Part shown: piece by piece, positions 16,885-24,886 of the stretch
Position numbering within the stretch: the stretch's first letter is position 1
Layout: each line of letters begins with the position of its first letter
Source: Leucobacter massiliensis
Lineage (GTDB): Bacteria; Actinomycetota; Actinomycetes; Actinomycetales; Microbacteriaceae
Direction: 5' to 3'
Assembly (NCBI RefSeq): GCF_002982315.1
Contig: NZ_MWZD01000017.1
Span: 434,001-498,000 of the forward strand
Length of the DNA stretch: 64,000 bases
Translations under genes and position numbers: made by a program
Notes under the pieces: generated by a model
The model's database searches: none
The model's input: the letters and a program-made list of their open reading frames with translations, nothing else
Told to the model about the DNA's origin: nothing

Positions 16885-17355
16885 ATGCCAGACATTTTCG
16901 GGGTCATCGCCGACGCGACGCGGCGCGACATCTTGCGGGTGCTGCTGGACCGCTACCAGCGCGAGGCGGAGATCAGCGTCTCCGAGATCGTGGCTCAGCT
17001 CGAGATCAGTCAGCCGACGGTGTCGAAGCACCTCAAGGTCCTGCGGGAGGCCGAGCTGGTGAGCGTGCGCGAGGAGGGTCAGCACCGGTACTACACCCTC
17101 GATCCCGAGCCGCTCGAAATGGTCGAGGACTTCGTGATCCCCTTCCTCTCCGCCGACTTCGACACCGAGGTCACCGTCGAGTACCTCTCCGAGGCGGGGG
17201 AGCGGGTGCCGGGGCCCTCGGCGGCGGACCCCTTCGAGGACGGCGAGGTGCTCTCCGAGGAGGCGGCGGCCGCTGCTGAGCGGATCGGTCGCGCGGCCGC
17301 TCGCGCGGAGCACCGGGTGAAGGAGCTGGTGGCGCGCTTCCGCCTGAAGAGCTGA
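16885..17355 (+). CDS. ArsR-type winged helix transcriptional regulator with acidic C-terminal extension
   Basis: A 156-residue protein. The N-terminal winged helix (IFGVIADATRRDILRVLLDR, then SVSEIVAQLEISQPTVSKHL, wing EEGQHRYYTLDP) is ArsR-like without visible metal-binding cysteines. The second half is acidic and then helical (AAAAAERIGRAAARAEHRVK), probably a coiled coil. It resembles actinobacterial regulators that lie next to the bS22 gene. The ATG at 16885 is 7 nt after TACCCT (16872-16877), so leaderless. The target is unknown; it diverges from trkH. Confidence 0.85.
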   Translation: MPDIFGVIADATRRDILRVLLDRYQREAEISVSEIVAQLEISQPTVSKHLKVLREAELVSVREEGQHRYYTLDPEPLEMVEDFVIPFLSADFDTEVTVEYLSEAGERVPGPSAADPFEDGEVLSEEAAAAAERIGRAAARAEHRVKELVARFRLKS

Positions 17356-17466
17356 GGCGGCGAGTCGGCCGCGAAGCCGCGATTTCCTGCGAGAGTCCAT
17401 CCAGTGTAAAATAACTGTTTTGTGGGCCTGTATCCCGATCGGCCCGAGAGACGTTGTGAGGTGACC

Positions 17467-17565
17467 GTGGGTTCAGTGATCAAGAAGCGCCGCAAGCGCA
17501 TGTCGAAGAAGAAGCACCGCAAGCTGCTTCGGAAGACGCGTCACCAGCGCCGGAACAAGAAGTAG
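17467..17565 (+). CDS. Small ribosomal protein bS22 (AURKAIP1/COX24 domain)
   Basis: A 32-residue, extremely basic protein starting GTG at 17467 ([20 protein letters not shown]). It matches the actinobacterial small-subunit protein seen in mycobacterial ribosome structures (bS22) in length and sequence pattern. GAGGTG just upstream can act as ribosome binding site; an AT-rich TAAAAT near 17405 is a likely -10 box. A strong terminator follows. Confidence 0.92.
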   Translation: MGSVIKKRRKRMSKKKHRKLLRKTRHQRRNKK

Positions 17566-17594
17566 TCGGCGCGGTTCGCCGCGATCGATGTGGG

Positions 17595-17624
17595 GGCGTC
17601 GGGCTGCTGGCCTGGCGCCTTTTT
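17595..17624 (+). terminator. Rho-independent terminator after bS22
   Basis: A 9-bp stem (17595-17603 with 17611-17619, including two G-U pairs), 7-nt loop, followed directly by TTTTT and CTT. It is the most canonical terminator in the window. Confidence 0.85.
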
Positions 17625-17725
17625 CTTGTGCGCGCGAGCCGGTCTCCCCGTCCCTGATCGCGCCCGGGGTGCCGCGCTGCACGGGCCCGCGCTTCCGGGG
17701 CGCGCCCGCCCGCGCTTCCGGCGCG

Positions 17726-17735
17726 CCCCCCCCCC
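17726..17735 (+). repeat. Run of ten cytosines upstream of the glutaredoxin-like gene
   Basis: It lies 18 bp upstream of the TAGGAT -10 box, inside the -35 region, within three near-copies of CCGCGCTTCCGG (about 17689-17746). Confidence 0.9.
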
Positions 17736-17765
17736 GCGCTTCCGGCGCCCGGCTAGGATGGTGCC

Positions 17766-18065
17766 GTGACGGTCGTGCAACTCACCCTCATCGGAAAGCC
17801 GGGGTGTCACCTCTGCGACGACGCCCGTGAGACGATCGCCGCCGTGCGCGCCGAGCTCCGGGCCCGCGGCGTGGAGACCGAGCTCGAAGAACTCGACATC
17901 CTCGCAGACTCCGGCCTCGCCCGCCTGCACGCGGAGGAGATCCCCGTCGTCCAGATCGACGGCCGCCGCCACGCCATTTGGCGGGTCGACCCCGCCCGTC
18001 TCTCCGCCGCGATCGAGAAGGCCGCGGCGCGAGGGCGACGACACCCCTGGAGGAAGCACGCATGA
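17766..18065 (+). CDS. Glutaredoxin-like thiol-disulfide protein (DUF836 type)
   Basis: A 99-residue thioredoxin-fold protein with the redox motif CHLC in LIGKPGCHLCDDARETI, the cis-proline block EEIPVVQIDGRRHAIWRVD, and a helix at the end. It belongs to the short glutaredoxin-like family often found in Actinobacteria near redox genes; the substrate is unknown. The GTG at 17766 is 6 nt after TAGGAT (17754-17759), so leaderless. Its stop overlaps the next ATG (ATGA). Confidence 0.88.
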   Translation: MTVVQLTLIGKPGCHLCDDARETIAAVRAELRARGVETELEELDILADSGLARLHAEEIPVVQIDGRRHAIWRVDPARLSAAIEKAAARGRRHPWRKHA

Positions 18066-18364
18066 CCCTGCGCCACATCGTCAGCTGGCGGTTCGCCGGC
18101 GAGACCCCCGAGGAGCGCGCCGCCCGCGCCCTCCAGGCGGTCGCCGCCCTGGAGCCGCTGCGCGAGCGCATCCCGTCGCTGCGTGCCCTGTCGGTGCACC
18201 GCAATGAGCTCTTCGACGGCCAGAACTTCGACCTCACGCTCATCGCCGACTTCGATGACGCCGATGGCCTGGCCGCCTACGCGACCCACCCGGAGCATCT
18301 CCCGGTGGTGGAGCTGATGGGCCGGATCTCCGTGGCGCGCGCCGCCACCGACTTCACGATCTGA
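18062..18364 (+). CDS. Dabb (stress-responsive alpha-beta barrel) domain protein
   Basis: A 100-residue protein starting at ATG 18062, overlapping the previous stop. TLRHIVSWRFAGETPEERAA, then DLTLIADFDDADGLAAYATH and PEHLPVVELMGRISVARAAT, are typical of the dimeric Dabb ferredoxin-like fold. Function in most bacteria is unclear; coupling to the glutaredoxin-like gene suggests a shared role. Confidence 0.88.
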   Translation: MTLRHIVSWRFAGETPEERAARALQAVAALEPLRERIPSLRALSVHRNELFDGQNFDLTLIADFDDADGLAAYATHPEHLPVVELMGRISVARAATDFTI

Positions 18365-18498
18365 GCACGCCGGCGATTCCGTGTCAACGGCTCGCGGAAG
18401 CGCCACGCGAGTGAGCTACCATCGGCTCAGGCCGACGGTATCTCCCGGCGGCCGGCGGGCCCGCCCCCTGGGGTCCGCAGATCTGCGGGGAGGCGCAC

Positions 18499-19146
18499 AT
18501 GCGATCAGCTGAGCATGCGGCGGCGCCCGACGCGGGGGAGGGCCCCCGCGAGGCGGGTGCCGCGGCCGGCGGGCCGGGGGTCGTGGTCGGCGAGCCCGGC
18601 GTCGTCGCCAGCGAGCCCGGCATGGCGTCCCGCGTCGCCGATGACCGGGACGACGGCCGGGACGAGACGCCCAACGAGCGCGCCGACCGCAACTGGAACG
18701 AGATCCTGCAGGAGCTGCGGGTCGCGCAGACGGGCACGCAGATCCTCGGCGCCTTCCTGCTCGCGGTCGCGTTCCAGCCGAGGTTCACCGAACTCGACGA
18801 GTACCAGCGAAGCCTGTATCTCGTGCTCGTCGCCCTCGCCGGCGTCGCCGCGTCGCTGGGGCTCGCACCGGTCAGCCTGCACCGCGCCTACTTCGGGCGC
18901 GGTGAGAAGGTGCGGATCGTCCGGATCGCCAGCCGGCTGCTCGCCGCCGACCTCGTGGTGCTCGCGCTGCTGGCCGCCGGGGTGACGAGCCTGATCTTCG
19001 ACTTCATCCTCGGCCGCACCGCGGGATTCGCCGCGCTGGGCGCGGGCGCGGTGGTGGTCGTGGGCCTGTGGGTGGTGCTGCCGCGGCTCGGGATCCGCCG
19101 GCGCGCGGGCCGCCCCCGGCACGAGTCGGCGACTCCCGCTCGCTGA
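18499..19146 (+). CDS. DUF6328-type membrane protein
   Basis: A 215-residue protein: a variable, acidic N-terminus of about 60 residues, then the family block NWNEILQELRVAQTGTQILG and four predicted membrane helices (about 78-95, 108-126, 150-172, 180-200). It is a conserved actinobacterial family without known function. GGGAGG upstream supports the ATG at 18499; a TACCAT -10 at about 18417 would give a leader of about 75 nt. Confidence 0.78.
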   Translation: MRSAEHAAAPDAGEGPREAGAAAGGPGVVVGEPGVVASEPGMASRVADDRDDGRDETPNERADRNWNEILQELRVAQTGTQILGAFLLAVAFQPRFTELDEYQRSLYLVLVALAGVAASLGLAPVSLHRAYFGRGEKVRIVRIASRLLAADLVVLALLAAGVTSLIFDFILGRTAGFAALGAGAVVVVGLWVVLPRLGIRRRAGRPRHESATPAR

Positions 19147-19242
19147 GGCCGCTGTCAAGGGGGGTGCGGGCCGGCTCCGGCCGGGCGTACCGTGAACTCG
19201 CCGGGGGGATCCGGCTGCGTCTGACGGATCGAGGGGGACCCC

Positions 19243-20511
19243 ATGACGACGATACCCACGCCACTCACGGTTCCACGGAGTTCAGGGACGCGGACCGCCG
19301 CGCCGCGCCCGCACCCGGGGCGGCTGCCGCCGCCGATCCCGGCCGGAGGGCCGATTGCCGTGCCGCGTCCCGGGCCGCGCGTGACGGACCCGCGCTCGGA
19401 CGGCCTGCGCACCGTGGGCGTCGAGGAAGAGCTGCTGCTGGTGGACGGGAGCACGGGCGCACCGCTCGCCGCGAGCGAGCAGGTGCGGCGGCACGCCGAG
19501 GTGCTGTCACCCGGCCTCCTCGACCGGGAGGCGAAGCTGGAGCAGATCGAGTCGATCTCGCCGCCCTGCACCGAGCTCGGCGAGGTGGATCGGGTGCTGC
19601 GCGAGGGGAGGCGCGTCGCCGACGAGTCGGCACGGCGCGCCGGCGCCCGCGCGGTCGCGCTCGGCACGAGCCCGATCGCCTGCGACGGGCACCTCACGCC
19701 GTCGGGCCGCTATCTGGCGATGGCGGATCGCTTCGGGATCACCATGCGCGAGCAGCTCACCTGCGGGCTGCACGTGCACGTGGGGGTGGAGAGCGCGCGG
19801 GAGGGCGTCGGGGTGCTCGACCGGATCCGCCCGTGGTTGCCGACGCTGCTCGCGCTCGGCGGCAATTCGCCGTTCTGGCACGGGACCGACACCGGCTACG
19901 CGAGCTACCGCTATCAGGTGTGGGGGCGCTGGCCCTCGGCGGGGCCCACGGAACTCTTCGGCTCGGTGGAGGCGTACCGGCGCCGCGTGCGCGCGATGCT
20001 CGACACGGGCGTGCCCGGGGATCACGGCATGGTCTACTTCGATGCCCGGCTGAGCGCGCACGTGCCCACCGTCGAGATCCGCGTTCCCGATGTGTGCATG
20101 GATGTCGAGCACACCGTCGCGATCGTGGCGCTGACGCGTGCGCTCGTGGAGGCGGCGGCCCGTGACTGGCGGCGTGGACTGGCTCCGCTCGGGGCTCCGA
20201 CGGCCGTGCTGCGGCTCGCGATGTGGGCGGCCAGCGCCGACGGCCTGCGGGGCCGCCTGGTCGATCCGCGCTCCGGGGCCGAGGTGCCGGCGGAGGCGGC
20301 GCTCGACGCGCTGCTGCAGCGCACCGCGCCCGTGCTGCGGGACAGCGGCGAGCTCGACCGGGTGGCCGAGATCGTGGCGGGGATCGTGGCGCGCGGCACC
20401 GGCGCGGAGCGGCAGCGCCGGGTGCTGCGCGAGCAGGGGGATCTCGGCGCGGTGGTACGCGACGCGATCGCGGTGACGCACGGCGGGGGATCCGCGGCCG
20501 GCTCCCTCTGA
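19243..20511 (+). CDS. Carboxylate-amine ligase of the glutamate-cysteine ligase type 2 family (YbdK-like)
   Basis: A 422-residue GCS2-family ligase. After about 60 Pro-rich residues come TVGVEEELLLVD (ATP/metal binding), EQIESISPPC, the signature GLHVHVGVES, RGLAPLGAP-type C-terminal block and VEIRVPDVCMDV. Family members form gamma-glutamyl-type amide bonds; in Actinobacteria some make the gamma-glutamylcysteine step, others are unassigned. GGGGGA before ATG 19243 is a suitable ribosome binding site. A terminator follows at 20538. Confidence 0.88.
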   Translation: MTTIPTPLTVPRSSGTRTAAPRPHPGRLPPPIPAGGPIAVPRPGPRVTDPRSDGLRTVGVEEELLLVDGSTGAPLAASEQVRRHAEVLSPGLLDREAKLEQIESISPPCTELGEVDRVLREGRRVADESARRAGARAVALGTSPIACDGHLTPSGRYLAMADRFGITMREQLTCGLHVHVGVESAREGVGVLDRIRPWLPTLLALGGNSPFWHGTDTGYASYRYQVWGRWPSAGPTELFGSVEAYRRRVRAMLDTGVPGDHGMVYFDARLSAHVPTVEIRVPDVCMDVEHTVAIVALTRALVEAAARDWRRGLAPLGAPTAVLRLAMWAASADGLRGRLVDPRSGAEVPAEAALDALLQRTAPVLRDSGELDRVAEIVAGIVARGTGAERQRRVLREQGDLGAVVRDAIAVTHGGGSAAGSL

Positions 20512-20537
20512 GCCCCGCGGCCGCGCGGGCATGAGAA

Positions 20538-20573
20538 CGGGCCCCGGCGAGTATGGGGGATCGCCGGGGCCCG
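20538..20573 (+). terminator. Hairpin terminator after the carboxylate-amine ligase gene
   Basis: A 13-bp perfect stem (20538-20550 with 20561-20573) and a 10-nt loop, 27 bp after the stop codon. Confidence 0.75.
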
Positions 20574-20616
20574 CCGTGACCCCGGATGGCCGTGCGGCCA
20601 CCCGGGGGGCTCCTGG

Positions 20617-20643
20617 GGGTGCCGGGCTTTCGCCTCGGCACCC
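20617..20643 (-). terminator. Hairpin downstream of the fasciclin gene
   Basis: An 8-bp stem (20617-20624 with 20636-20643), 11-nt loop, about 57 bp past the fasciclin stop in its direction. Its U-tract is missing, so this is tentative. Confidence 0.45.
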
Positions 20644-20699
20644 GTCACCGCGCGTGCTGCGCGGTGGAGGCGTACTGCGCGGTGCGTGCTGCGCGGCGC

Positions 20700-21371
20700 T
20701 TACTGCTCGGTGCTCGGCGGCATCAGCACGCCGTCGACGAGGTAGACCACCGCGTTGGCGGTCTGGACGCCGCCGCAGACGACGTTGACGCCGTTGACCT
20801 TGAGGTCGTCACCCGAGCCGGTCACCTCGAGCTCCTGGCCCTCGACGGTCTTGTGGCTGCCATCGATGTCGTCGGGCTCGATCTGACCGGGGACCACATG
20901 GTAGGTGAGGATGGAGGTGAGCAGATCGCTGTCCGTCTTCAGGGTGTCGATGGTTGCGGCGTCGATCTTGCCGAAGGCGTCGTCGACCGGGGCGAAGACC
21001 GTGAACTCGCCCCCGTTCAGGGTGTCGACGAGGTTCACGTCCGGGTTCAGCTCGCCGCTCACCGCCGAGACCAGCGTGGTGAGCATCGGGTTGTTCGAGG
21101 CCGCGACCGCGACCGGATCCTGCGACATGCCCTGGATCGAGCCGGCGCCCTCGGGAACGGCCTCGGCGTAGGCGTCGCAGCCGGGCCCGACGAGATTGGC
21201 GGCGGGATCCATCCCGTCCATCGTGTCGTTCGACTCGGGCATCGACTCCTGCGACTGCTGAGGCTCCTGCGCCTCGTCGTTCGATGCGTCCATGGAGCAG
21301 CCCGTGAGCGCCGCGGCCCCGATGAGCGTCGCTGCGAACACGGTGCCGATCGTCTTCTTCGTCGTGAACAT
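20700..21371 (-). CDS. Fasciclin-domain lipoprotein (MPT70/MPT83-like)
   Basis: A 223-residue lipoprotein: signal peptide with lipobox LTGC (Cys near residue 25), an acidic Gln/Glu/Ser-rich linker, then one FAS1 domain ([20 protein letters not shown], the H1 block [14 protein letters not shown], and LTYHVVPG, H2 block [10 protein letters not shown], and [11 protein letters not shown]). In mycobacteria such proteins are SigK-controlled secreted antigens. The ATG at 21371 follows GAGGAGGAA. A SigK-type promoter lies at 21420-21445. It diverges from dipZ. Confidence 0.92.
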   Translation of the reverse strand: MFTTKKTIGTVFAATLIGAAALTGCSMDASNDEAQEPQQSQESMPESNDTMDGMDPAANLVGPGCDAYAEAVPEGAGSIQGMSQDPVAVAASNNPMLTTLVSAVSGELNPDVNLVDTLNGGEFTVFAPVDDAFGKIDAATIDTLKTDSDLLTSILTYHVVPGQIEPDDIDGSHKTVEGQELEVTGSGDDLKVNGVNVVCGGVQTANAVVYLVDGVLMPPSTEQ

Positions 21372-21419
21372 GGTTCCTCCTCGGTGGTGATCCGCAGTTC
21401 TCTGCGGCTTGCATGGTTC

Positions 21420-21445
21420 TTCGGAGCCCGCGCGGCATCGGATTG
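21420..21445 (-). promoter_or_regulatory. SigK-type promoter of the fasciclin gene
   Basis: On the minus strand CAATCC (21445-21440), 16 nt, then CGAA (21423-21420). The mycobacterial SigK consensus is CCATCC-N16-CGAAT. The -10 lies about 49 bp upstream of the start. Confidence 0.7.
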
Positions 21446-21550
21446 AAAAAAGTTCGAAACCGCTGCCGGCCCCTCCGGAGCCAGCGCTCGCGCGCGCTCG
21501 CGCGTTCCTTCCGCAGCACCTGCGAGCCTCACCCCGAGCCGGCGGCGGGG

Positions 21551-21577
21551 CAATCCGATCGCGCCTCCGCTCCGAAT
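21551..21577 (+). promoter_or_regulatory. SigK-type promoter of dipZ
   Basis: CAATCC (21551-21556), 16 nt, CGAAT (21573-21577). It has the same elements and spacing as the divergent fasciclin promoter. Confidence 0.7.
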
Positions 21578-21600
21578 GCTCCGCAACAGGAGGGCTTCTC

Positions 21601-23328
21601 ATGGACATCGTGCTCATCGGTCTGCTCGGCGGACTCATCACCGGCATCTCGCCGTGCATTCTGCCGGTGCTGCCGGTCATCTTCCTCACGGCGGGCGCGA
21701 AGCCCGCGGCGAGGGGCAGCGCGCCGGAGGTCATCCCGGCGCGGCGCAGTCGCCCCTTCTGGATCATCTTCGGCCTGGTGCTGAGCTTCTCGGCGGTGAC
21801 CCTGCTCGGCTCCCTGCTGCTGGGGCTGCTGAACATCCCGCAGAGCGCGATCCGCTGGGCGGGGGTCGCGGTGCTCGCCGTGATCGGCGTCGGCATGCTC
21901 TTCCCCGGCTTCGAGCAGCTGCTCGAGAAGCCCTTCCAGCGCCTCCCCCGGCGCAAGGTCGGCGACGGCGGCAACGGCTTCGGCATGGGGCTCGCGCTCG
22001 GCACGGTGTTCGTCCCGTGCGCCGGCCCGGTGCTCGCCGCGATCATCGTCGCCGGCGCCACGGGCTCGATCGGTCCGGAGACGGTGCTGCTCACCGTCGC
22101 CTTCGCCGTCGGCGTCGCGATCCCGCTGCTGGTGTTCGCGCTGGCCGGGAACCGGGTGGCCGAGCGCATCCGTGGCTTCCGCAAGCGCGAGCGCACCATC
22201 AGGATCGTGGGCGGGGTCGCTCTCATCGCCCTCGCCGTGGGCATCGCCTTCAACCTGCCGCAGGCGCTGCAGCGTCTCGTCCCCGATTACACGGCGGGGC
22301 TGCAGCGCGACCTCGCGGACAGTGACGCGGGGCGCAGCGCGCTCAGCCTCGGCGGCCTCGTCACCGACGAGAACCGGGAGCTCGACAACTGCGCCAACGA
22401 CGCGCCGGAGCTTGCCTCCTGCGGCACCGCGCCCGCGATCCGGGGCATCGAGAGCTGGATCAACACGCCCGGCGGCGAGGGCATCGACCTCAAGGATCTG
22501 CGCGGGCGGGTGGTGCTCATCGACTTCTGGGCCTACTCCTGCATCAATTGCCAGCGCTCGATCCCGCACGTGGTGGGCTGGGACGAGACCTACCGCGACG
22601 CCGGCCTGACCGTGATCGGGGTCCACTCGCCCGAGTACGCCTTCGAGAAGGAGCGGGCCAACGTGGAGGCGGGCGTCGCCGACTTCGGCATCGAGTACCC
22701 GGTCGCACTCGACAACTCGCTCGCGAGCTGGACGAACTACCGCAACCGCTACTGGCCCGCCCACTACCTCATCGACGCGAAGGGCGTCGTGCGCCACATC
22801 TCCTTCGGCGAGGGCAATTACGAGACGACCGAGAAGCTGCTGCGCGAGCTGCTGCGGGAGGCCGACCCGGGCGCGGAGCTCCCCGCGGAGTCGCGGACCC
22901 CCGACGAGACCCCCGAGCTCGGCAGCACGACGCCCGAGACCTTCCTCGGCTCCTCGAAGGATCGCAATTTCGCGGGTCCCGGCGAGTACCGGGCGGGTGA
23001 GCAGCGTTTCCGGCTGCCGCGCGAGCAGCCGGCCGATACCTTCGCCCTCGACGGCGAGTGGACGGTGGAGACGCAGTTCATCACGCCCACGGCCGGGGCG
23101 AGCGGGGAGCGCACGGTGCGGCTCGACTACCGCGGCCGCGAGGTCCGCGTCGTCGCCGCAGGCGAGGGAGCGCTCGAACTGAGCATCGAGGGGGGCGGAT
23201 CGCGCACCGTCGAGGTCGGCGGCACGCCCCAGTCGTACCGGCTGGTGCAGGAGGGCGATCCGGTGGACGGCGTGCTCGAACTGCGGGTGCCGGAGGGGGT
23301 GCAGCTCTACTCCTTCACCTTCGGGTGA
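21601..23328 (+). CDS. dipZ: DipZ-like thiol-disulfide transfer protein (CcdA membrane domain plus thioredoxin-like domain)
   Basis: A 575-residue protein. Residues 1-230 are a CcdA-type electron-carrying membrane domain with two cysteine blocks ([11 protein letters not shown] and [10 protein letters not shown]). Residues about 290-430 form an extracellular thioredoxin-like domain with CINC in [15 protein letters not shown]. The C-terminus is a beta-rich domain (residues about 450-575) as in mycobacterial DipZ. It carries reducing power across the membrane to exported proteins. AGGAGGG precedes ATG 21601. A SigK-type promoter is visible, and sigK-rskA follow on the same strand. The stop codon lies inside a tandem repeat. 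Confidence 0.92.
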   Translation: MDIVLIGLLGGLITGISPCILPVLPVIFLTAGAKPAARGSAPEVIPARRSRPFWIIFGLVLSFSAVTLLGSLLLGLLNIPQSAIRWAGVAVLAVIGVGMLFPGFEQLLEKPFQRLPRRKVGDGGNGFGMGLALGTVFVPCAGPVLAAIIVAGATGSIGPETVLLTVAFAVGVAIPLLVFALAGNRVAERIRGFRKRERTIRIVGGVALIALAVGIAFNLPQALQRLVPDYTAGLQRDLADSDAGRSALSLGGLVTDENRELDNCANDAPELASCGTAPAIRGIESWINTPGGEGIDLKDLRGRVVLIDFWAYSCINCQRSIPHVVGWDETYRDAGLTVIGVHSPEYAFEKERANVEAGVADFGIEYPVALDNSLASWTNYRNRYWPAHYLIDAKGVVRHISFGEGNYETTEKLLRELLREADPGAELPAESRTPDETPELGSTTPETFLGSSKDRNFAGPGEYRAGEQRFRLPREQPADTFALDGEWTVETQFITPTAGASGERTVRLDYRGREVRVVAAGEGALELSIEGGGSRTVEVGGTPQSYRLVQEGDPVDGVLELRVPEGVQLYSFTFG

Positions 23329-23356
23329 GCGGGTGAGCGGGTGAGCGGGTGAGCGG
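23325..23356 (+). repeat. Four tandem copies of GTGAGCGG at the dipZ stop codon
   Basis: 8-bp units from 23325 to 23356; the dipZ TGA is in the first unit, so unit number does not change the protein. Confidence 0.95.
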
Positions 23357-23480
23357 GAGCGCCGGGCCGGAGCGCGGGGCACGGAGGGGCCCGGCACCGG
23401 CGGCAGGAGGCGAGACGGGACGGACCCGCGGGAGGAGACTCGCGGTGGGACAAGGCACGAGGAACGGAGGTGAGTACGGC

Positions 23481-24080
23481 ATGCTGAGAGAGATGGTCAT
23501 CGACGGGGTGGAGATACCGGAGGACGGCGCGAGCGCCGATCCCGCTGACGAGGCGCTCGCGCGGGCGGCTCGCGGTGATCGCCGCGCCTTCGCGACCCTG
23601 TACGATCTGCTCTCTGCGCGCGTGTTCGGCCTCATCGTCCGGGTGCTCCTGGATCGTTCGCAGAGCGAGGAGGTGCTGCAGGAGGTCTTCCTGGAGGCCT
23701 GGGAGCGTGCTCCGTCCTTCGACGTGGACCGCGGCAGTGCGCGCAGCTGGCTGCTGACGATCGCCCACCGCAGGGCCGTCGACCGGGTGCGGGCCGCGCA
23801 GGCCGCCTCGCGACGGGATCTCGCGGCCGGTGCACGGGAGCTCGCCGCCGCCGCACCCGCGGTCGAGGATCACGTGCAGGTGATGGTCGACGGCTCGCGG
23901 GCGGTGCGCGGGCTGCGCGAACTGCCGGAGCCGCAGCGGCGGGCGATCGTGCTCGCCTACTTCGGCGGCTACAGTCAGAGCGAGATCGCGGTGCTGCTCG
24001 ATGCGCCGCTGGGAACGATCAAGACACGGATCCGGGACGGACTGTCCCGGCTGAGGGCGGAACTGGAGGTGACGCGATGA
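23481..24080 (+). CDS. sigK: ECF sigma factor, SigK-like
   Basis: A 199-residue ECF sigma factor. Sigma-2 spans about residues 18-85 (ALARAARGDRRAFATLYDLL, then SEEVLQEVFLEAWERAP), and sigma-4 about 140-195 (LRELPEPQRRAIVLAYFGGY, SQSEIAVLLDAPLGTIKTRI). The arrangement with RskA (ATGA overlap), dipZ and a fasciclin protein identifies it as SigK rather than another ECF type. GGAGG ten bases before ATG 23481 supports the start. No SigK-type promoter is seen before the gene itself; it could be read through from dipZ. Confidence 0.88.
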   Translation: MLREMVIDGVEIPEDGASADPADEALARAARGDRRAFATLYDLLSARVFGLIVRVLLDRSQSEEVLQEVFLEAWERAPSFDVDRGSARSWLLTIAHRRAVDRVRAAQAASRRDLAAGARELAAAAPAVEDHVQVMVDGSRAVRGLRELPEPQRRAIVLAYFGGYSQSEIAVLLDAPLGTIKTRIRDGLSRLRAELEVTR

Positions 24081-24886
24081 GGGAGCAGGAGTTCCGGGAG
24101 CTCTCGGCCGCGCACGCCCTCCAGGCGCTCTCGCCGTCGGAGGAGGCGCTGTTCTCGGACGCCTTGCGCGAGCACCCCGAGTGGCAGCGCATCGTCGACG
24201 AGGATCTGCAGACCGCGGCGGCCCTGGGCGAGTCGAGCGGCGGCATCGCGCCGCCGGCCGCTCTGCGCGCATCGATCCTGGACGCGATCGAGGATCTGCC
24301 GCAGCGGCCGGCCGGCGTCGATGCGGATCGGGATGCGGATCGCGATCCGGGGCAGGATCGCGATCCGAAGCGGGATCTCGGCGCGGATCGGGGTCTCGGC
24401 TCGGATCGGGAGCGGGGCGGCTCACCCCGCCGCCGCCGCGCAGCCTGGTTCGCGCTCGCCGCATCGGTGGCCGTGCTGCTGGCGCTCGCCCTCGCGCTGC
24501 CGATGCGCGGTGTGCTGCAGCCGCCCGACCCGGTGACGGTGGCGCTGGAGCGGGTCGAGTCGGCGCCGGACGCGCGCTCGGTCTCGGCGGGCGAGGCCGG
24601 GGAGGGCCTGGCGACGCTGCACTGGTCGGATGCGGAACGGCAGGCGGTGCTGACGGTGGAGGATCTGCCGGGTCTCGCGGACGACCGCGACTACGAGGCG
24701 TGGATCGTGCGCGACGGCGAGCCCATCTCGCTGGGCGTGATGCGTCCGGAAGAGGGCGGCGGCGGCGCGATGCTCGCCGAGGGGTTCCAGCCGGGTGACG
24801 CGCTCGCGCTCACCGTCGAGGAGCGCGGCGGCTCGCCGTCGGGCCTGCCGACCTCCGACCCGGTGCTCGTCGTCAGCTCCGCCTGA
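24077..24886 (+). CDS. rskA: Anti-sigma-K factor, RskA-like
   Basis: A 269-residue single-pass membrane protein. The N-terminal sigma-binding domain (FRELSAAHALQALSPSEEAL) lacks the zinc ligands of ZAS-type anti-sigmas, as is normal for RskA. An unusual Asp/Arg-rich linker (about residues 82-115, built from repeated DADRD/DRDP units) precedes the membrane helix (WFALAASVAVLLALALALPM) and the extracellular RskA_C domain (AVLTVEDLPGLADDRDYEAW). It holds SigK inactive until a signal triggers cleavage. Its 3' end overlaps that of the convergent crtYf-crtEb frame by 14 bp. Confidence 0.9.
   Translation: MREQEFRELSAAHALQALSPSEEALFSDALREHPEWQRIVDEDLQTAAALGESSGGIAPPAALRASILDAIEDLPQRPAGVDADRDADRDPGQDRDPKRDLGADRGLGSDRERGGSPRRRRAAWFALAASVAVLLALALALPMRGVLQPPDPVTVALERVESAPDARSVSAGEAGEGLATLHWSDAERQAVLTVEDLPGLADDRDYEAWIVRDGEPISLGVMRPEEGGGGAMLAEGFQPGDALALTVEERGGSPSGLPTSDPVLVVSSA

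Noticed and set aside
14980-17355. 791-codon plus-strand frame across the trk genes
   Set aside because: Antisense to trkA/trkH; only the last 156 codons are the ArsR-type regulator.
20700-22253. 517-codon frame as a long fasciclin protein
   Set aside because: The upstream part is antisense to dipZ; the lipoprotein signal peptide and ribosome binding site fix the start at 21371.
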